DNA of 64,000 bases from Candidatus Woesearchaeota archaeon (GCA_016938695.1 JAFGUC010000024.1:62001-126000); one strand, 5' to 3'; counted from the stretch's first letter, positions 1 to 8,441 are shown. Translations and numbers: made by a program. Notes: generated by a model not told the origin, from the letters alone.

Positions 1-32
1 ATGCCATTTTATTTCTCAATCACCAAAAAAAT

Positions 33-635
33 TTACTCAATGTGAATATGTTCTGAACTAATAGGAATTTTAATAGATAATGTATTATCTAGTGCGCTAG
101 CTTTCTTACGTTGTTTAAGGTTAGTTCTCATTTGATCAAAAACTTGTTTCATGTTTTGATTTCCTTCAACATCAAAGTAATCAAAAAATCTTTCAGTTAG
201 TTTTAATAAATAAGTTCTTCCTTTTTTTATTCTTGTAATAAATCCTGTGTCTAAAAGTTCATTTATGTGTGCGTATGCTTTGTTTGTTCTCATTGCAACA
301 ATATCTGATTGCTTAGCAGGATTCTTCCATGCAATTAAAGCAAGAGTTTCAATAATTGTCTTTGGTAGTTCTGTTCTTGGAACAATACGTCTAACAGTTG
401 CAACATATTTCTCACGAACAGTAATTTTCCAAAAAGAATTTTCATTGATAATTTTAAGAGGACAATCTCTGTTGTCATATTCTGATTTTAATTCATCTAA
501 TGCAACTTTGACTTCATCTAAATCTCTACTTTTAACATACTTTCGTATATCTTCGATTAAGACTTTGTCACCAGAAGCAAAAAGAATTGCTTCAACTCTA
601 TTTTTCAGTTCCAAAGAATCTGTATTTTCACTCAT
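33..635 (-). CDS. scpB: Segregation and condensation protein B (ScpB), winged-helix kleisin partner
   Basis: This 200-residue protein has the ScpB layout of two winged-helix domains. The first (about residues 5-80) begins with the family pattern LKNRVEAILFASGD, and the second contains PKTIIETLALIAWKNP, the strongest ScpB signature. ScpB binds the kleisin ScpA in the SMC condensin complex that compacts and segregates chromosomes. I chose the ATG at 635 because it overlaps the stop of the upstream gene (ATGAGTGA), which suggests translational coupling; an upstream GTG at 650 is in frame. It is the last gene of a leftward operon. No ScpA or SMC is visible in the window. The ScpB assignment is confident. 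Confidence 0.88.
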   Translation of the reverse strand: MSENTDSLELKNRVEAILFASGDKVLIEDIRKYVKSRDLDEVKVALDELKSEYDNRDCPLKIINENSFWKITVREKYVATVRRIVPRTELPKTIIETLALIAWKNPAKQSDIVAMRTNKAYAHINELLDTGFITRIKKGRTYLLKLTERFFDYFDVEGNQNMKQVFDQMRTNLKQRKKASALDNTLSIKIPISSEHIHIE

Positions 636-1272
636 TCTTTTTTTTTTCACTTACAACATTAGCAAAAAACTTACCATCTTCTTGTTTAACGATACGTTTC
701 ATTTCAACAAGTCTTTCTAAGAATTTCTCAAGTTCAGCCTTGTCAACCATAGTATCCTCGTAGATTTCATCAATTGACTTTGCTTCTTTTTTCAATGATA
801 AAATAACCAGATTATAGATTAACTTAACTGTATTATTTTCTGCAAACTTAAGTTTCCCAATATTTTTCTTAAGTTCTAAAGAGACTTCATGAAGTCTAAA
901 TAAAAGGTCGTTGAAAGTATTACTGTAATCTTGATTAGTTATTCTCATTTCAGTAGGCTCTTCAATCTCAATTGATGCAGGCATGTATTCATAACAAAAA
1001 CTTGCAAGAACACTTGGATTTTGAACTAAAACCTCTGCATCGCAATACGTTGAAAACAAGCCACCTTCAATTTCCTGAGCTTCTCCAAATTCAGTAGAAA
1101 GTATAACGCTATCCTCTTCTTTAGTCTCAATATCTTCTAAATATTTTTTAAGAGTATTTTCGATATGTTCTTTTGGTTTACCAACAAGTTCAAACATAAT
1201 TCTTGATTTTAAATAACCTTTCTCAATTTTTTCTTGAATTTTTTCTTCACTAATTTTATTTACCATTTTCAT
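628..1272 (-). CDS. Conserved archaeal protein of unknown function, upstream partner of ScpB
   Basis: This 214-residue soluble protein matches no family I can name with certainty. The N-terminal 30 residues are a charged helix, the middle (about 50-110) is an acidic alpha/beta region containing GLFSTYCDAEVLVQNP, and the C-terminal 70 residues look like a winged helix. It overlaps the preceding gene by ATGA and scpB by 8 bp, so the two are probably translated from one message. ScpA normally sits beside ScpB, but I do not see the kleisin N- and C-terminal signatures here. A role in the condensin complex is therefore a hypothesis from position only. Confidence 0.7.
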   Translation of the reverse strand: MKMVNKISEEKIQEKIEKGYLKSRIMFELVGKPKEHIENTLKKYLEDIETKEEDSVILSTEFGEAQEIEGGLFSTYCDAEVLVQNPSVLASFCYEYMPASIEIEEPTEMRITNQDYSNTFNDLLFRLHEVSLELKKNIGKLKFAENNTVKLIYNLVILSLKKEAKSIDEIYEDTMVDKAELEKFLERLVEMKRIVKQEDGKFFANVVSEKKKNE

Positions 1273-2429
1273 GCCTTCGCAACAATAGATATGCTTGTAA
1301 CTAAACTGGCTAATGCCGGAAACAAGACCTTTTTGATATCTAAATTTACTTTATGGCTATTTATAACATTTTCTGTTTTAAAAAGATTTCCTGTAAATAT
1401 TGTTTTATTTGCCTTTTCAGAGTTTTTAGACGGTTTATTTATCTGAATAATCCTCTCAAACCTCTCCCCAAAAGCATCAATAACTAATCTTGCATTTTGT
1501 TCATTACTTGAAAAAAATATTGGAACCTTGAATTCGAAGGGTTCATTTCTTGACAAAACAGATAACTCAAAATCATTACTTATTTTTTTGTCATTACTTT
1601 CAAGCCAAATCTTAATATTATTTTTAGTTCCATTATTAAATGCTTTAATATCTACAAAAACATAATTTCCTATTATGTTAATATCTTTAATCTCAAGTGG
1701 TTCAAATCTTGTAGTTGTATTCCTCATCAATATAACTTCAATATCTTGGTTGTTATCAATATTTTTATCATTACAAGAATAACTATAAAGTTTAGATTTT
1801 AAGATGAGTGTAGTTGGATTGATGGATTTAATAGTAAATGTCTTAAATAATGTATTTGTAGTATTAATCTTTTTTTTAATAATATTTCCAAAAACATCTT
1901 CAATCCAATATTCTGCAATATATGGCAACTCAGAATTGTTAGTATATTCATTGACATATATTTTAAAACGTAATTGATTTCCTTCAACAATCCTTTGAGA
2001 ATCTTCAATCCAAATATTGGGTTCAAAATCACATTCAACATTAGTATCAAGTGTTTCATATTCAGTACATATTTTATTATTTGAGTAATTATCTTCAGAA
2101 ATATTACTATATATCTTTCCACAAACCATGTACTTTCCATTCTCTTTAACAATAAAACTTCCAGTACCTGAATATTTTTTATACTTAAAATCCGGAAATG
2201 CCAGTTTTTCAGAAGCAATAATTTTATTGTTAAACGAGACATTATACTCTAATGTGACTTCAGAAATCGTTTTATTTTGATAATATTCACTATTTACAAT
2301 CTGAAATAAATTTGTTATTTTTTCATCAGAAATTAAATTCAAATCTAGACTAGTAACTTCTAAATCATACGAATGTGCTTGATGACAAAACAACAAAAGT
2401 CCTGATAGTATTATAATTATTTTTTTCAT
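1269..2429 (-). CDS. Secreted, membrane-anchored beta-rich protein of unknown function
   Basis: The 386-residue product starts with a clear signal peptide (MKKIIIILSGLLLFCHQAHS) and ends in a short hydrophobic segment (KVLFPALASLVTSISIVAKA) that could anchor it. The body is rich in beta-strand-like stretches reminiscent of CARDB/Ig-type extracellular domains and carries about nine N-X-S/T sequons, so it is a plausible target of the N-glycosylation system at the other end of the window. It is the first gene of an operon with the unknown gene and scpB (ATGA overlap). I do not recognise a specific family. Confidence 0.72.
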   Translation of the reverse strand: MKKIIIILSGLLLFCHQAHSYDLEVTSLDLNLISDEKITNLFQIVNSEYYQNKTISEVTLEYNVSFNNKIIASEKLAFPDFKYKKYSGTGSFIVKENGKYMVCGKIYSNISEDNYSNNKICTEYETLDTNVECDFEPNIWIEDSQRIVEGNQLRFKIYVNEYTNNSELPYIAEYWIEDVFGNIIKKKINTTNTLFKTFTIKSINPTTLILKSKLYSYSCNDKNIDNNQDIEVILMRNTTTRFEPLEIKDINIIGNYVFVDIKAFNNGTKNNIKIWLESNDKKISNDFELSVLSRNEPFEFKVPIFFSSNEQNARLVIDAFGERFERIIQINKPSKNSEKANKTIFTGNLFKTENVINSHKVNLDIKKVLFPALASLVTSISIVAKA

Positions 2430-2492
2430 AAATTGATAATCAATAAGGGCTTATTTCATTTTAATTAAAAGACAAGGATAATTTTCTTAGAA

Positions 2493-3074
2493 TTAAAAAA
2501 ACGCAGCTTCAATAAGTGCTGCAACCAATAACAATGGAATAACAAAAACAATAAAAGTAATTAAAGTTTTTTTTAGACGTTCTATTTTTTTAGAAAAAGA
2601 TTCTTTATAGAATAATCCAAAACCCCATTTTAATCCTAATGCAGTAGAGATACAAATAGCAGGAATTTCAAAAATTCCATGTGGCAAAATTTTCAATCCA
2701 ATAAAATAGTTTCCAGTTTCTTCAATTTTTTGTCTAAGAACCGTTCCAATAATAAATCCATTACTAACATTAATAAAAATTGGCAGAACTATTGTAAATC
2801 CCAATATTGTAATTATTACTGATGTTTTCAAATTGTTTAAAAAAATTAACATGGCAATACTAAAATATCCTTGCGTTTTAATCGTCGAAGCAAGTTCTCT
2901 AATCGCTTCAATAGCTAAATTAATTGATTCAATTTGAATGTCAAAAACTCCAGATATAATTCCTGTAAGAACTATAATTGATAGAGAAACTAAAAACAAT
3001 TTCTTCAACTCTTTATACTCTTCAAAGAAATAATCTTTCAAAAATTTCCATATATTTTTTTTCCGCAACTGCAT
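2493..3074 (-). CDS. SpoIIM-like (stage II sporulation protein M, DUF95) integral membrane protein
   Basis: The 193-residue product has about four membrane segments. The DUF95/SpoIIM hallmarks are visible: a loop with FLNNLKTSVII, the segment VSNGFIIGTVLR, and the LPHGIFEIPAICISTALGL region that carries the conserved H-G-x-x-E pattern. The family is widespread in archaea and bacteria outside sporulation, and its molecular role there is not settled. The start overlaps the 3' end of the AmrS-like gene by 37 bp, so the two are co-transcribed. The family call is strong; the function in this cell is unknown. Confidence 0.85.
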   Translation of the reverse strand: MQLRKKNIWKFLKDYFFEEYKELKKLFLVSLSIIVLTGIISGVFDIQIESINLAIEAIRELASTIKTQGYFSIAMLIFLNNLKTSVIITILGFTIVLPIFINVSNGFIIGTVLRQKIEETGNYFIGLKILPHGIFEIPAICISTALGLKWGFGLFYKESFSKKIERLKKTLITFIVFVIPLLLVAALIEAAFF

Positions 3075-4030
3075 TGACCTTCTTTAAAATTTATTTTAAT
3101 ATTATAGTTTTGTCTTTCTATTAATACTTTTCCACAACTAGGACATATTGTATTTTGAAATTCCGTTTCAACATTTCCAATATAACAATATTTAATTCCT
3201 GCATTTTTTGCGATATGAAATGCTTTTTCTAATGTTGAAACAGGTGTAGCTTGTCTGTCCGTCATTTGATAATATGGAAAGAATCTTGTGAAATGAATTG
3301 GAATTTCATCTCCAATATTTTCAACAATCCATTTGCAGGCATTTGATATTTCTTCATCTGAATCGTTTAATCCAGGTATAACTAAATATGTTAACTCAAC
3401 ATGAACTTTATGTTGAACAAAAGTTTTAATTGTTTCAAGAACGGGATTTAATTTAGCGCCACATACATCAATATAAAATTTATCAGTAAATGATTTTAAA
3501 TCAATATTTGCTGCATCAACAAATGGAATCAGTTCAAGCAAAGGTTCATTGTTAATGAATCCATTAGTAACTAAAATATTTTTGAACCCTTTCTCCTTAA
3601 GATTTTTAGCAGACTCTAAAACAAATTCATAAAAAACAGTTGGTTCATTATATGTATACGAAACTAATTTTGTTTGTTTTGATTCTGCTAAAAAAGAAAG
3701 CATTTCGGGAAATACTTCAAAGTGATCATACTTTGCAAAATTAGTTGTTGCAATATCGTAATTCTGGCAATGCTTACATGACAAGTTACATCCAAAACTT
3801 CCAACAGATAAAGTCATGTCTCCAGGATAAAAATGATATAATGGTTTTTTTTCAACATGGTCGAGAGAAACTGCAGTCATGTTAGAATAGTTTAAACTTT
3901 TTAAAATTCCCTTGTTATTAATTCGTACTTTACAAATACCTGTTTTATTTTCTGAGATAGTGCAATTATGTGGACATAAATTGCATTTCAATAAATTTTC
4001 ATCTTTTGTATAGTATTTACATTCAATCAT
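3038..4030 (-). CDS. amrS: AmmeMemoRadiSam system radical SAM enzyme (AmrS-like, PFL-activase family)
   Basis: This 330-residue radical SAM enzyme has its [4Fe-4S] cysteines at C81, C85 and C88 in GCNLSCKHC. An N-terminal cysteine cluster (C16, C19, C23, C33) precedes the SAM domain, as in the AmmeMemoRadiSam enzymes, and the LVTNGFIN and DAANIDLKSF motifs fit the pyruvate-formate-lyase-activase-like branch. The C-terminus adds a zinc-ribbon-like CPSC...CSCGK module. The family usually co-occurs with Memo and AMMECR1, neither of which is in the window; its substrate is unknown. It lies upstream of, and overlaps, the SpoIIM-like gene. Confidence 0.87.
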   Translation of the reverse strand: MIECKYYTKDENLLKCNLCPHNCTISENKTGICKVRINNKGILKSLNYSNMTAVSLDHVEKKPLYHFYPGDMTLSVGSFGCNLSCKHCQNYDIATTNFAKYDHFEVFPEMLSFLAESKQTKLVSYTYNEPTVFYEFVLESAKNLKEKGFKNILVTNGFINNEPLLELIPFVDAANIDLKSFTDKFYIDVCGAKLNPVLETIKTFVQHKVHVELTYLVIPGLNDSDEEISNACKWIVENIGDEIPIHFTRFFPYYQMTDRQATPVSTLEKAFHIAKNAGIKYCYIGNVETEFQNTICPSCGKVLIERQNYNIKINFKEGQCSCGKKIYGNF

Positions 4031-4174
4031 TTTTTCAACATCTTATTAGTTTAGAGCTTTATTTAATAAAATTTTTGAGTTTGAACCTGTCCAGATTGTC
4101 TTGTCACCATTTTGAAATTACAAGAAATGTTTTAATAGTAGCCTTTGTTATAATGTTTAAAAAGAGGTGTTTAG

Positions 4175-4810
4175 ATGGGTCTTGGATCACTAGTTAACAT
4201 GTTTAAAAAGTCCAAAGGTAAGGATTCTCCAAAAGTCCCGCCGCTAGATTCTAAATCTAATAATATACCTAAGCCAAAAGATCCTTTTGAAGATTCAAGT
4301 TCTAACAATTTCGGTTCTGACGACGATGGTTTCGGTGACCTTCCAGACTTTCCAGATTTTCCAGGTTCTTCACAACAAGAATCCGGTATGCAAAATGGTG
4401 GCGTAGGAATAACTCCTCCAAAACCAATTGATGGTGGAATGCAACAAACAGCACGACAACAAGATTTTTCTGCTCCTGCTGCACCAAAGAAACAAACTCC
4501 AGCACCAATGGATTTAGATTCACAACTAAATTATTATGAAACTAACGATAACAGCAAATACGCTGGTTCTCCAAAAGTAATTACAGAAGGAGAAGAGCAC
4601 TTTGTAAGTATTCACGATTATAAACAAGTGCTTGAGTTTTTGGATTCTCTTAAAGATAATACTGATAATTTTGAGAATTCCATGATGGAGATTGGAGACA
4701 TCAACAATAATTGTGCTAATCTTGAAGATTCATTCAAGAAAACAGTTGAAGATATTCAAAGGAAGTTAATCTTTGTTGATAAGACTTTATTTGAAATTCA
4801 AGTTAAATAG
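4175..4810 (+). CDS. Acidic low-complexity protein with a C-terminal DYK/coiled-coil domain, unknown function
   Basis: The 211-residue protein starts after a good Shine-Dalgarno (GAGGTG, 4164-4169). Residues 1-135 are disordered-looking and rich in Pro, Asp, Ser and Gln. Residues about 140-211 form a helical domain beginning VSIHDYKQVLEFLDSLK and ending VDKTLFEIQVK. The same domain makes up almost the whole of the next protein (4826-5056), so the pair looks like a duplication with an added tail. The three genes 4175-5514 are tightly spaced and probably one operon. I do not recognise the family; coiled-coil assembly or scaffolding is a guess. Confidence 0.72.
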   Translation: MGLGSLVNMFKKSKGKDSPKVPPLDSKSNNIPKPKDPFEDSSSNNFGSDDDGFGDLPDFPDFPGSSQQESGMQNGGVGITPPKPIDGGMQQTARQQDFSAPAAPKKQTPAPMDLDSQLNYYETNDNSKYAGSPKVITEGEEHFVSIHDYKQVLEFLDSLKDNTDNFENSMMEIGDINNNCANLEDSFKKTVEDIQRKLIFVDKTLFEIQVK

Positions 4811-4825
4811 AGAAGGTGGTTATTT

Positions 4826-5056
4826 ATGTCAAATGGTATGCCTGTTTTTGTAAAAATTGACGATTACAAAGATGTATTGGATGTAGTCGAGCTTTTAAAG
4901 GCAAAAATCGCAGAGGCTAAAAGCCTTCACGGTAGAATTAATGATTTGAAAAACGAAGAAGATGTTGAACTAGAAATCTGGCGAAACAATCTTGAAGAAG
5001 TAGAAAGAAAGGTTCACTATATTGATACGACTCTTTTCGAGCCAAATAATGTTTAA
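4826..5056 (+). CDS. Small coiled-coil protein with the same DYK domain as its upstream neighbour
   Basis: This 76-residue protein follows its neighbour by 15 bp and has its own Shine-Dalgarno (GAAGGTGG). Its sequence V-x-I-D-D-Y-K-D-V-L-D at the start and VERKVHYIDTTLFE at the end line up with the C-terminal domain of the 4175 gene. The middle is a charged amphipathic helix. The paralogous pair probably forms a hetero-oligomer, which is inference. No enzymatic motif is present and no named family is recognised. Confidence 0.7.
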   Translation: MSNGMPVFVKIDDYKDVLDVVELLKAKIAEAKSLHGRINDLKNEEDVELEIWRNNLEEVERKVHYIDTTLFEPNNV

Positions 5057-5070
5057 ACGCAGTGTATAAA

Positions 5071-5514
5071 ATGGTAAGAGCTAAAACTTCACCTGACGTG
5101 GAACCTGTAAGAGATAAGACTGATGAGTCTTTTTTTGTTAGAATTTCTGATCCGCAAGAACTACGTAGGGAGGTTCTTGAGTCTTCCAAATTAATGATTC
5201 ACGTTCTTCAAAGCGAAAAGAAGCTCGAAGATATTCGAGAAGAAAAAGCACGTGTAATTACTGAATTCAAAAAACACATAAAAGAAATGAATTTGATAAT
5301 TGCAAAAATTAAAAAACGATTACCTAGAACAAAACTACGAGCTTTGACAAAAGAAGAGCAACTCGAAGTTTACAAAAAAGGTTTAGCTGACACTCAGCAC
5401 AAAGGTGCAAAAAAAGCTCCTCCAAAAGAGATTGTTGTAGCACCAAAGAAAACTGAAGTTGATGCATTAAAATCACAATTAGATGACATCGAATCAAAAC
5501 TTCGATCAATCTAA
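5071..5514 (+). CDS. Lys/Glu-rich coiled-coil protein of unknown function
   Basis: The 147-residue product has a predicted coiled coil at about residues 30-95 (SSKLMIHVLQSEKK onward), a basic Ala/Lys/Pro linker, and a short C-terminal helix VDALKSQLDDIESKLRSI. It is the third gene of the small coiled-coil operon. Neither the ATG at 5071 nor the in-frame GTG at 5062 has a strong Shine-Dalgarno; I prefer the ATG. The alternating charged helices resemble cytoskeletal or chromosome-associated proteins, but I recognise no family and assign no function. Confidence 0.68.
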   Translation: MVRAKTSPDVEPVRDKTDESFFVRISDPQELRREVLESSKLMIHVLQSEKKLEDIREEKARVITEFKKHIKEMNLIIAKIKKRLPRTKLRALTKEEQLEVYKKGLADTQHKGAKKAPPKEIVVAPKKTEVDALKSQLDDIESKLRSI

Positions 5515-5536
5515 ATTATTTTTTCTTTTAGAAATA

Positions 5537-5545
5537 TTTATAAAT
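5537..5545 (+). promoter_or_regulatory. TATA box for tRNA-Leu
   Basis: TTTATAAAT is preceded by a purine-rich BRE (GAAA at 5531). Transcription would start near 5567, giving a pre-tRNA with a short 5' leader before 5590. Confidence 0.6.
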
Positions 5546-5589
5546 AGTTTCTTGGTTTCAATAAAATAGTTTCTACTCCAAAGCTTTAT

Positions 5590-5724
5590 GTGGAGGTGCC
5601 GGAGTGGTCAAACGGGCTGGACTCAAGATATATTTTGAGTGATGAGAAATGAAGAAATTCATTTTGATGATATGAGCAATCCAGTAGCTTAGTGCTTACG
5701 AGGGTTCAAACCCCTTCCTCCACA
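5590..5724 (+). tRNA. tRNA-Leu(CAA) with a 51-nt intron
   Basis: The acceptor arm GTGGAGG (5590-5596) pairs with CCTCCAC (5717-5723), with discriminator A at 5724 and no encoded CCA. The D arm is CCG/CGG, and the anticodon stem is CTGGA (5617-5621) with TCCAG (5680-5684). The T arm is GAGGG-TTCAAAC-CCCTT. The anticodon CAA lies at 5624-5626. A long variable arm (GTAGC...GCTTAC) confirms a class II tRNA, and with anticodon CAA it is leucine. The gene is interrupted one base 3' of the anticodon, the canonical archaeal position. A T-rich run after 5725 could act as terminator. Confidence 0.9.
5628..5678 (+). other. Intron of tRNA-Leu(CAA)
   Basis: Removing 5628-5678 restores a seven-base anticodon loop CTCAAGA. 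The intron segment TTTGAG can pair with CTCAAG around the anticodon, as expected for a bulge-helix-bulge substrate of the archaeal splicing endonuclease. Its core is a perfect 7-bp hairpin (AAATGAA 5647-5653, TTCATTT 5658-5664) capped by a GAAA tetraloop. Boundaries could shift by a base. Confidence 0.75.
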
Positions 5725-5810
5725 TTTTTCTTATTTTAATATGCTTGAACAAAGTGAAACATATCCCGAATGCTAGAGGCGGACTTTTTATAAGAATTAA
5801 AACAAAAAAA

Positions 5811-6200
5811 TTAAACTTGCTTTTCAAGAATAACTTTTAAATTATTCAAAATATCTTGAGTAAACGGTTTAGTTAATTTTCCTTCACGCATCCATTCAAA
5901 ATAATCCATTTGTGTAGAATTCTCAGAAAGTTTAGTATAACTATATCTTACTGCGTAATTTTTATCCATGTCTGCTAAAGTGAAACTGCTGTTTTTAACA
6001 AACTCAGTTACTTGATATGTGCTAAGTTCATTATTAAAGTCCCAGTTTTTGTACAATGTCCCAACTTTTGGAGGAACGTCATAAGTGACTTCTTTTTGTA
6101 TTGATGGAACCCATAAGTGCGTATATTTCGGGTTTGTTGTAAATTCAAAGACTTGCTCAACTGGCTTATCAATTACTATTGTAAGTTTATTTTGATTCAT
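5811..6200 (-). CDS. SRPBCC / START-like ligand-binding domain protein
   Basis: The 129-residue protein begins with the SRPBCC signature I-V-I-D-K-P-V-E-Q-V-F-E-F-T-T-N-P (beta strand then helix), continues with a WVPSI motif and beta strands, and ends with a long amphipathic helix (KPFTQDILNNLKVILEKQ). This fold binds hydrophobic ligands in a central cavity; the ligand here cannot be inferred. It stands alone, divergent from the RNase J gene with 77 bp between starts. Confidence 0.8.
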   Translation of the reverse strand: MNQNKLTIVIDKPVEQVFEFTTNPKYTHLWVPSIQKEVTYDVPPKVGTLYKNWDFNNELSTYQVTEFVKNSSFTLADMDKNYAVRYSYTKLSENSTQMDYFEWMREGKLTKPFTQDILNNLKVILEKQV

Positions 6201-6223
6201 TTAACTAATCAGACTAGTAATGG

Positions 6224-6233
6224 TATATAAATA
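6224..6233 (+). promoter_or_regulatory. TATA box for RNase J gene
   Basis: TATATAAATA lies 45-54 bp upstream of the ATG at 6278, so the transcript would carry a short leader. The region is shared with the divergent SRPBCC gene. Confidence 0.5.
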
Positions 6234-6277
6234 TTTCAATCCAAACATTTTTAAACCATCTTTCCAAAAAAAAGAGA

Positions 6278-7609
6278 ATGATACAAATTATGCCTATTGG
6301 CGGATACAATGAATTCGGTAAAAATATGACTGCTGTTAAAATTGATGATTCAGTCATAATCCTTGATATGGGTCTTCACGTTGAAAAATATATAAGTTTC
6401 AATGGCGAAGATAACAAGATTAAATTTAGTAGAGAAACTTTGATTAAAGAAGGAATAATTCCTGACGATAGTATAATTTCTGCTTGGAAAAATAAAGTTA
6501 AAGCAATAATTCCAAGTCATGCACACTTAGATCACATAGGAGCAATACAATTTTTAGCAAAAAACTACAAAGCTCCAATATTGTGTACTCCTTATACTGC
6601 TGAAGTAATAAAAGTTTTAACTGAAGACGAAGGTCACAAGATAAAAAACACTATTACTATTCTAAATTCAAATGAAACTTTCAACCTTTCACCTGATTTA
6701 AAAATTGAATTTATTCATATGACCCATTCAATTCCTCATACAGTAATGGTTGCAATTCATACAAAATATGGAACAATTCTTTATGCGAACGATTTCAAGT
6801 TTGATAATTTCCCTGTTCTAGGAAAAAAGCCAAACTATGGAAAGTTGAAGCGAATTGGAGAAAATGGTGTTATAGCACTAATTGCCGATGGAACTGGTGC
6901 AATGGAATCACAAAAAACACCATCTGAAAGTGTAGCAAGAGAAATGCTTAAAGATTTATTAGTTTCAGACACACTAGATTGTAGAAACATAATTGTAACA
7001 ACTTTCTCATCTCATATTGCACGATTAAAAAGCATAATTGAATACGCAATTAAAATTGGTCGTAGACCTGTTCTATTGGGACGTTCAATGTCAAAGTATG
7101 TTTTAGCAGCTGAAAATATTGAATTAGTTGATTTCTCTAAACATGTCGAAATCTACAAATATCAAAGTCAAGTTAGTAAATTCCTAAAAAATATCTCTAA
7201 ACAAAGATCTCAAAAGAAATATCTATTAATTTGTACTGGTCACCAAGGTGAAGAAAGAGCCGTTTTAGGAAAAATTGCATATGGCGAAATTAAATTCGAC
7301 TTAAATGAAAACGATTGCATTATTTTTTCATCAAGAGTTATTCCAACTAAAACAAATGAACACCAATGGGATAAGTTAATAACTCAACTAAAATATGATA
7401 AAGTGAGAATATTTTCTGACGTACACGTATCTGGACACGCTTCAAGAGAAGATCATAGATATTTAATAGAATTAGTTAAGCCAAAACATCTAATTCCTGC
7501 ACATGGAAGTAAAGAAATGACTCTAGAGCTTGTAAAACTGGCAAAAGAGCTTGGTTATGACTCAAAACACGTTCATCATGTAGTTAATGGCGAGCTATTA
7601 GAGTTATAA
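6278..7609 (+). CDS. rnj: Archaeal RNase J (metallo-beta-lactamase exoribonuclease)
   Basis: The 443-residue protein is a metallo-beta-lactamase/beta-CASP nuclease. The zinc motif H81-A-H83-L-D85-H86 is intact, followed by HMTHSIPHTV, the acidic ALIADGTGA stretch, the beta-CASP motif TGHQGEERA, and VSGHASREDH with the late LIPAHGSKEM histidine. Archaeal RNase J degrades RNA 5' to 3'. It is about 100 residues shorter than bacterial RNase J because it lacks the C-terminal domain, as is normal for archaeal members. It is followed by pcn with its own promoter. Confidence 0.9.
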   Translation: MIQIMPIGGYNEFGKNMTAVKIDDSVIILDMGLHVEKYISFNGEDNKIKFSRETLIKEGIIPDDSIISAWKNKVKAIIPSHAHLDHIGAIQFLAKNYKAPILCTPYTAEVIKVLTEDEGHKIKNTITILNSNETFNLSPDLKIEFIHMTHSIPHTVMVAIHTKYGTILYANDFKFDNFPVLGKKPNYGKLKRIGENGVIALIADGTGAMESQKTPSESVAREMLKDLLVSDTLDCRNIIVTTFSSHIARLKSIIEYAIKIGRRPVLLGRSMSKYVLAAENIELVDFSKHVEIYKYQSQVSKFLKNISKQRSQKKYLLICTGHQGEERAVLGKIAYGEIKFDLNENDCIIFSSRVIPTKTNEHQWDKLITQLKYDKVRIFSDVHVSGHASREDHRYLIELVKPKHLIPAHGSKEMTLELVKLAKELGYDSKHVHHVVNGELLEL

Positions 7610-7639
7610 ATATACCATTTTAAAGAATTAGACCAAAAA

Positions 7640-7649
7640 TTTATATATA
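7640..7649 (+). promoter_or_regulatory. TATA box for pcn
   Basis: TTTATATATA is centred about 26 bp before the ATG at 7670, so the mRNA would be leaderless. Confidence 0.6.
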
Positions 7650-7669
7650 CCTATAAAATAAGTTATACC

Positions 7670-8413
7670 ATGAAACTCACACTAACAGATAATCGGTTAC
7701 TGAAAGACAGCATCACTGTCATTTCTGATTTAGTCACAGAAGGTCAATTTAAGATAACTAAAAAGGGTATGGAGCTAGTGGCTATGGACCCTGCAAACGT
7801 TGCAATGGTAATCTTTAAGTTGCATGCTAGTGCTTTCTCAGAGTTGGACTTAGATGAACCAACAACTATTGCAATTAACATTGGAAATTTAAAACAAGTT
7901 CTAAGAAGAGTAAAGCCAGAAGACAGTATAACTCTAGAATTAGTTGATGACCGTCTAAAAGTTGAACTACGAAGTAAAACAAAAAGAGAATACAAACTTC
8001 CACTAATTGAAATGGAAGAACGTGAACAAAGAATTCCCGATCTTGATTTTCCAGTTATAATTAGAACTCAAGCATCAGTATTAAACGACGCAGTTGAAGA
8101 CGTTGAAATAATTGCTGAGTCAGTTGCTTTCTGGGCAGACAGTAAATCATTTGAAGTCCGAGCAAGAAGTGACTTATCAACAGCAAACGTTACAATTGAC
8201 AAAGATGCAGAAACAGAAATAATCAACGAATCAAAAGGTGAAGTTCTTGCAAAATACTCAATTGAATACTTAAAAAGAATGATTGCAGGTTCAAAAATAT
8301 CAAGTCAAGTCACTATTCAATTTAATAATGATTATCCACTTAAATTAGAATATAGTACACCTGAAAAAGTTGATATTTCATTCATCTTGGCTCCAAGAGT
8401 CGAGAATGACTAA
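7670..8413 (+). CDS. pcn: DNA polymerase sliding clamp (PCNA)
   Basis: The 247-residue protein has the normal archaeal PCNA length and two-domain layout. Recognisable segments are the N-terminal ISDLVTEGQFKITKKGMELVAMDPANVAMV, the interdomain region LIEMEEREQRIPDLDF, and the C-terminal LKLEYSTPEKVDISFILAPRVE. The trimeric ring tethers polymerases, ligase, Fen1 and Hjc to DNA. It is transcribed alone from a strong TATA box. A single copy is seen in the window, so a homotrimer is expected. Confidence 0.95.
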   Translation: MKLTLTDNRLLKDSITVISDLVTEGQFKITKKGMELVAMDPANVAMVIFKLHASAFSELDLDEPTTIAINIGNLKQVLRRVKPEDSITLELVDDRLKVELRSKTKREYKLPLIEMEEREQRIPDLDFPVIIRTQASVLNDAVEDVEIIAESVAFWADSKSFEVRARSDLSTANVTIDKDAETEIINESKGEVLAKYSIEYLKRMIAGSKISSQVTIQFNNDYPLKLEYSTPEKVDISFILAPRVEND

Positions 8414-8441
8414 TTCTTTTATATTTTTTTAATCAAAAAGA

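Noticed and set aside
5628-5678. The tRNA intron contains GTGATGA and TGATGAT, like boxes C and C' of a C/D guide RNA, and has the right length.
   Set aside because: No CTGA-type D or D' box is present at the required positions, and the middle is a stable hairpin rather than a free guide.
5740-5780. A tiny frame of 11 codons after the tRNA (ATG near 5741).
   Set aside because: It has no ribosome site and is too short to support.
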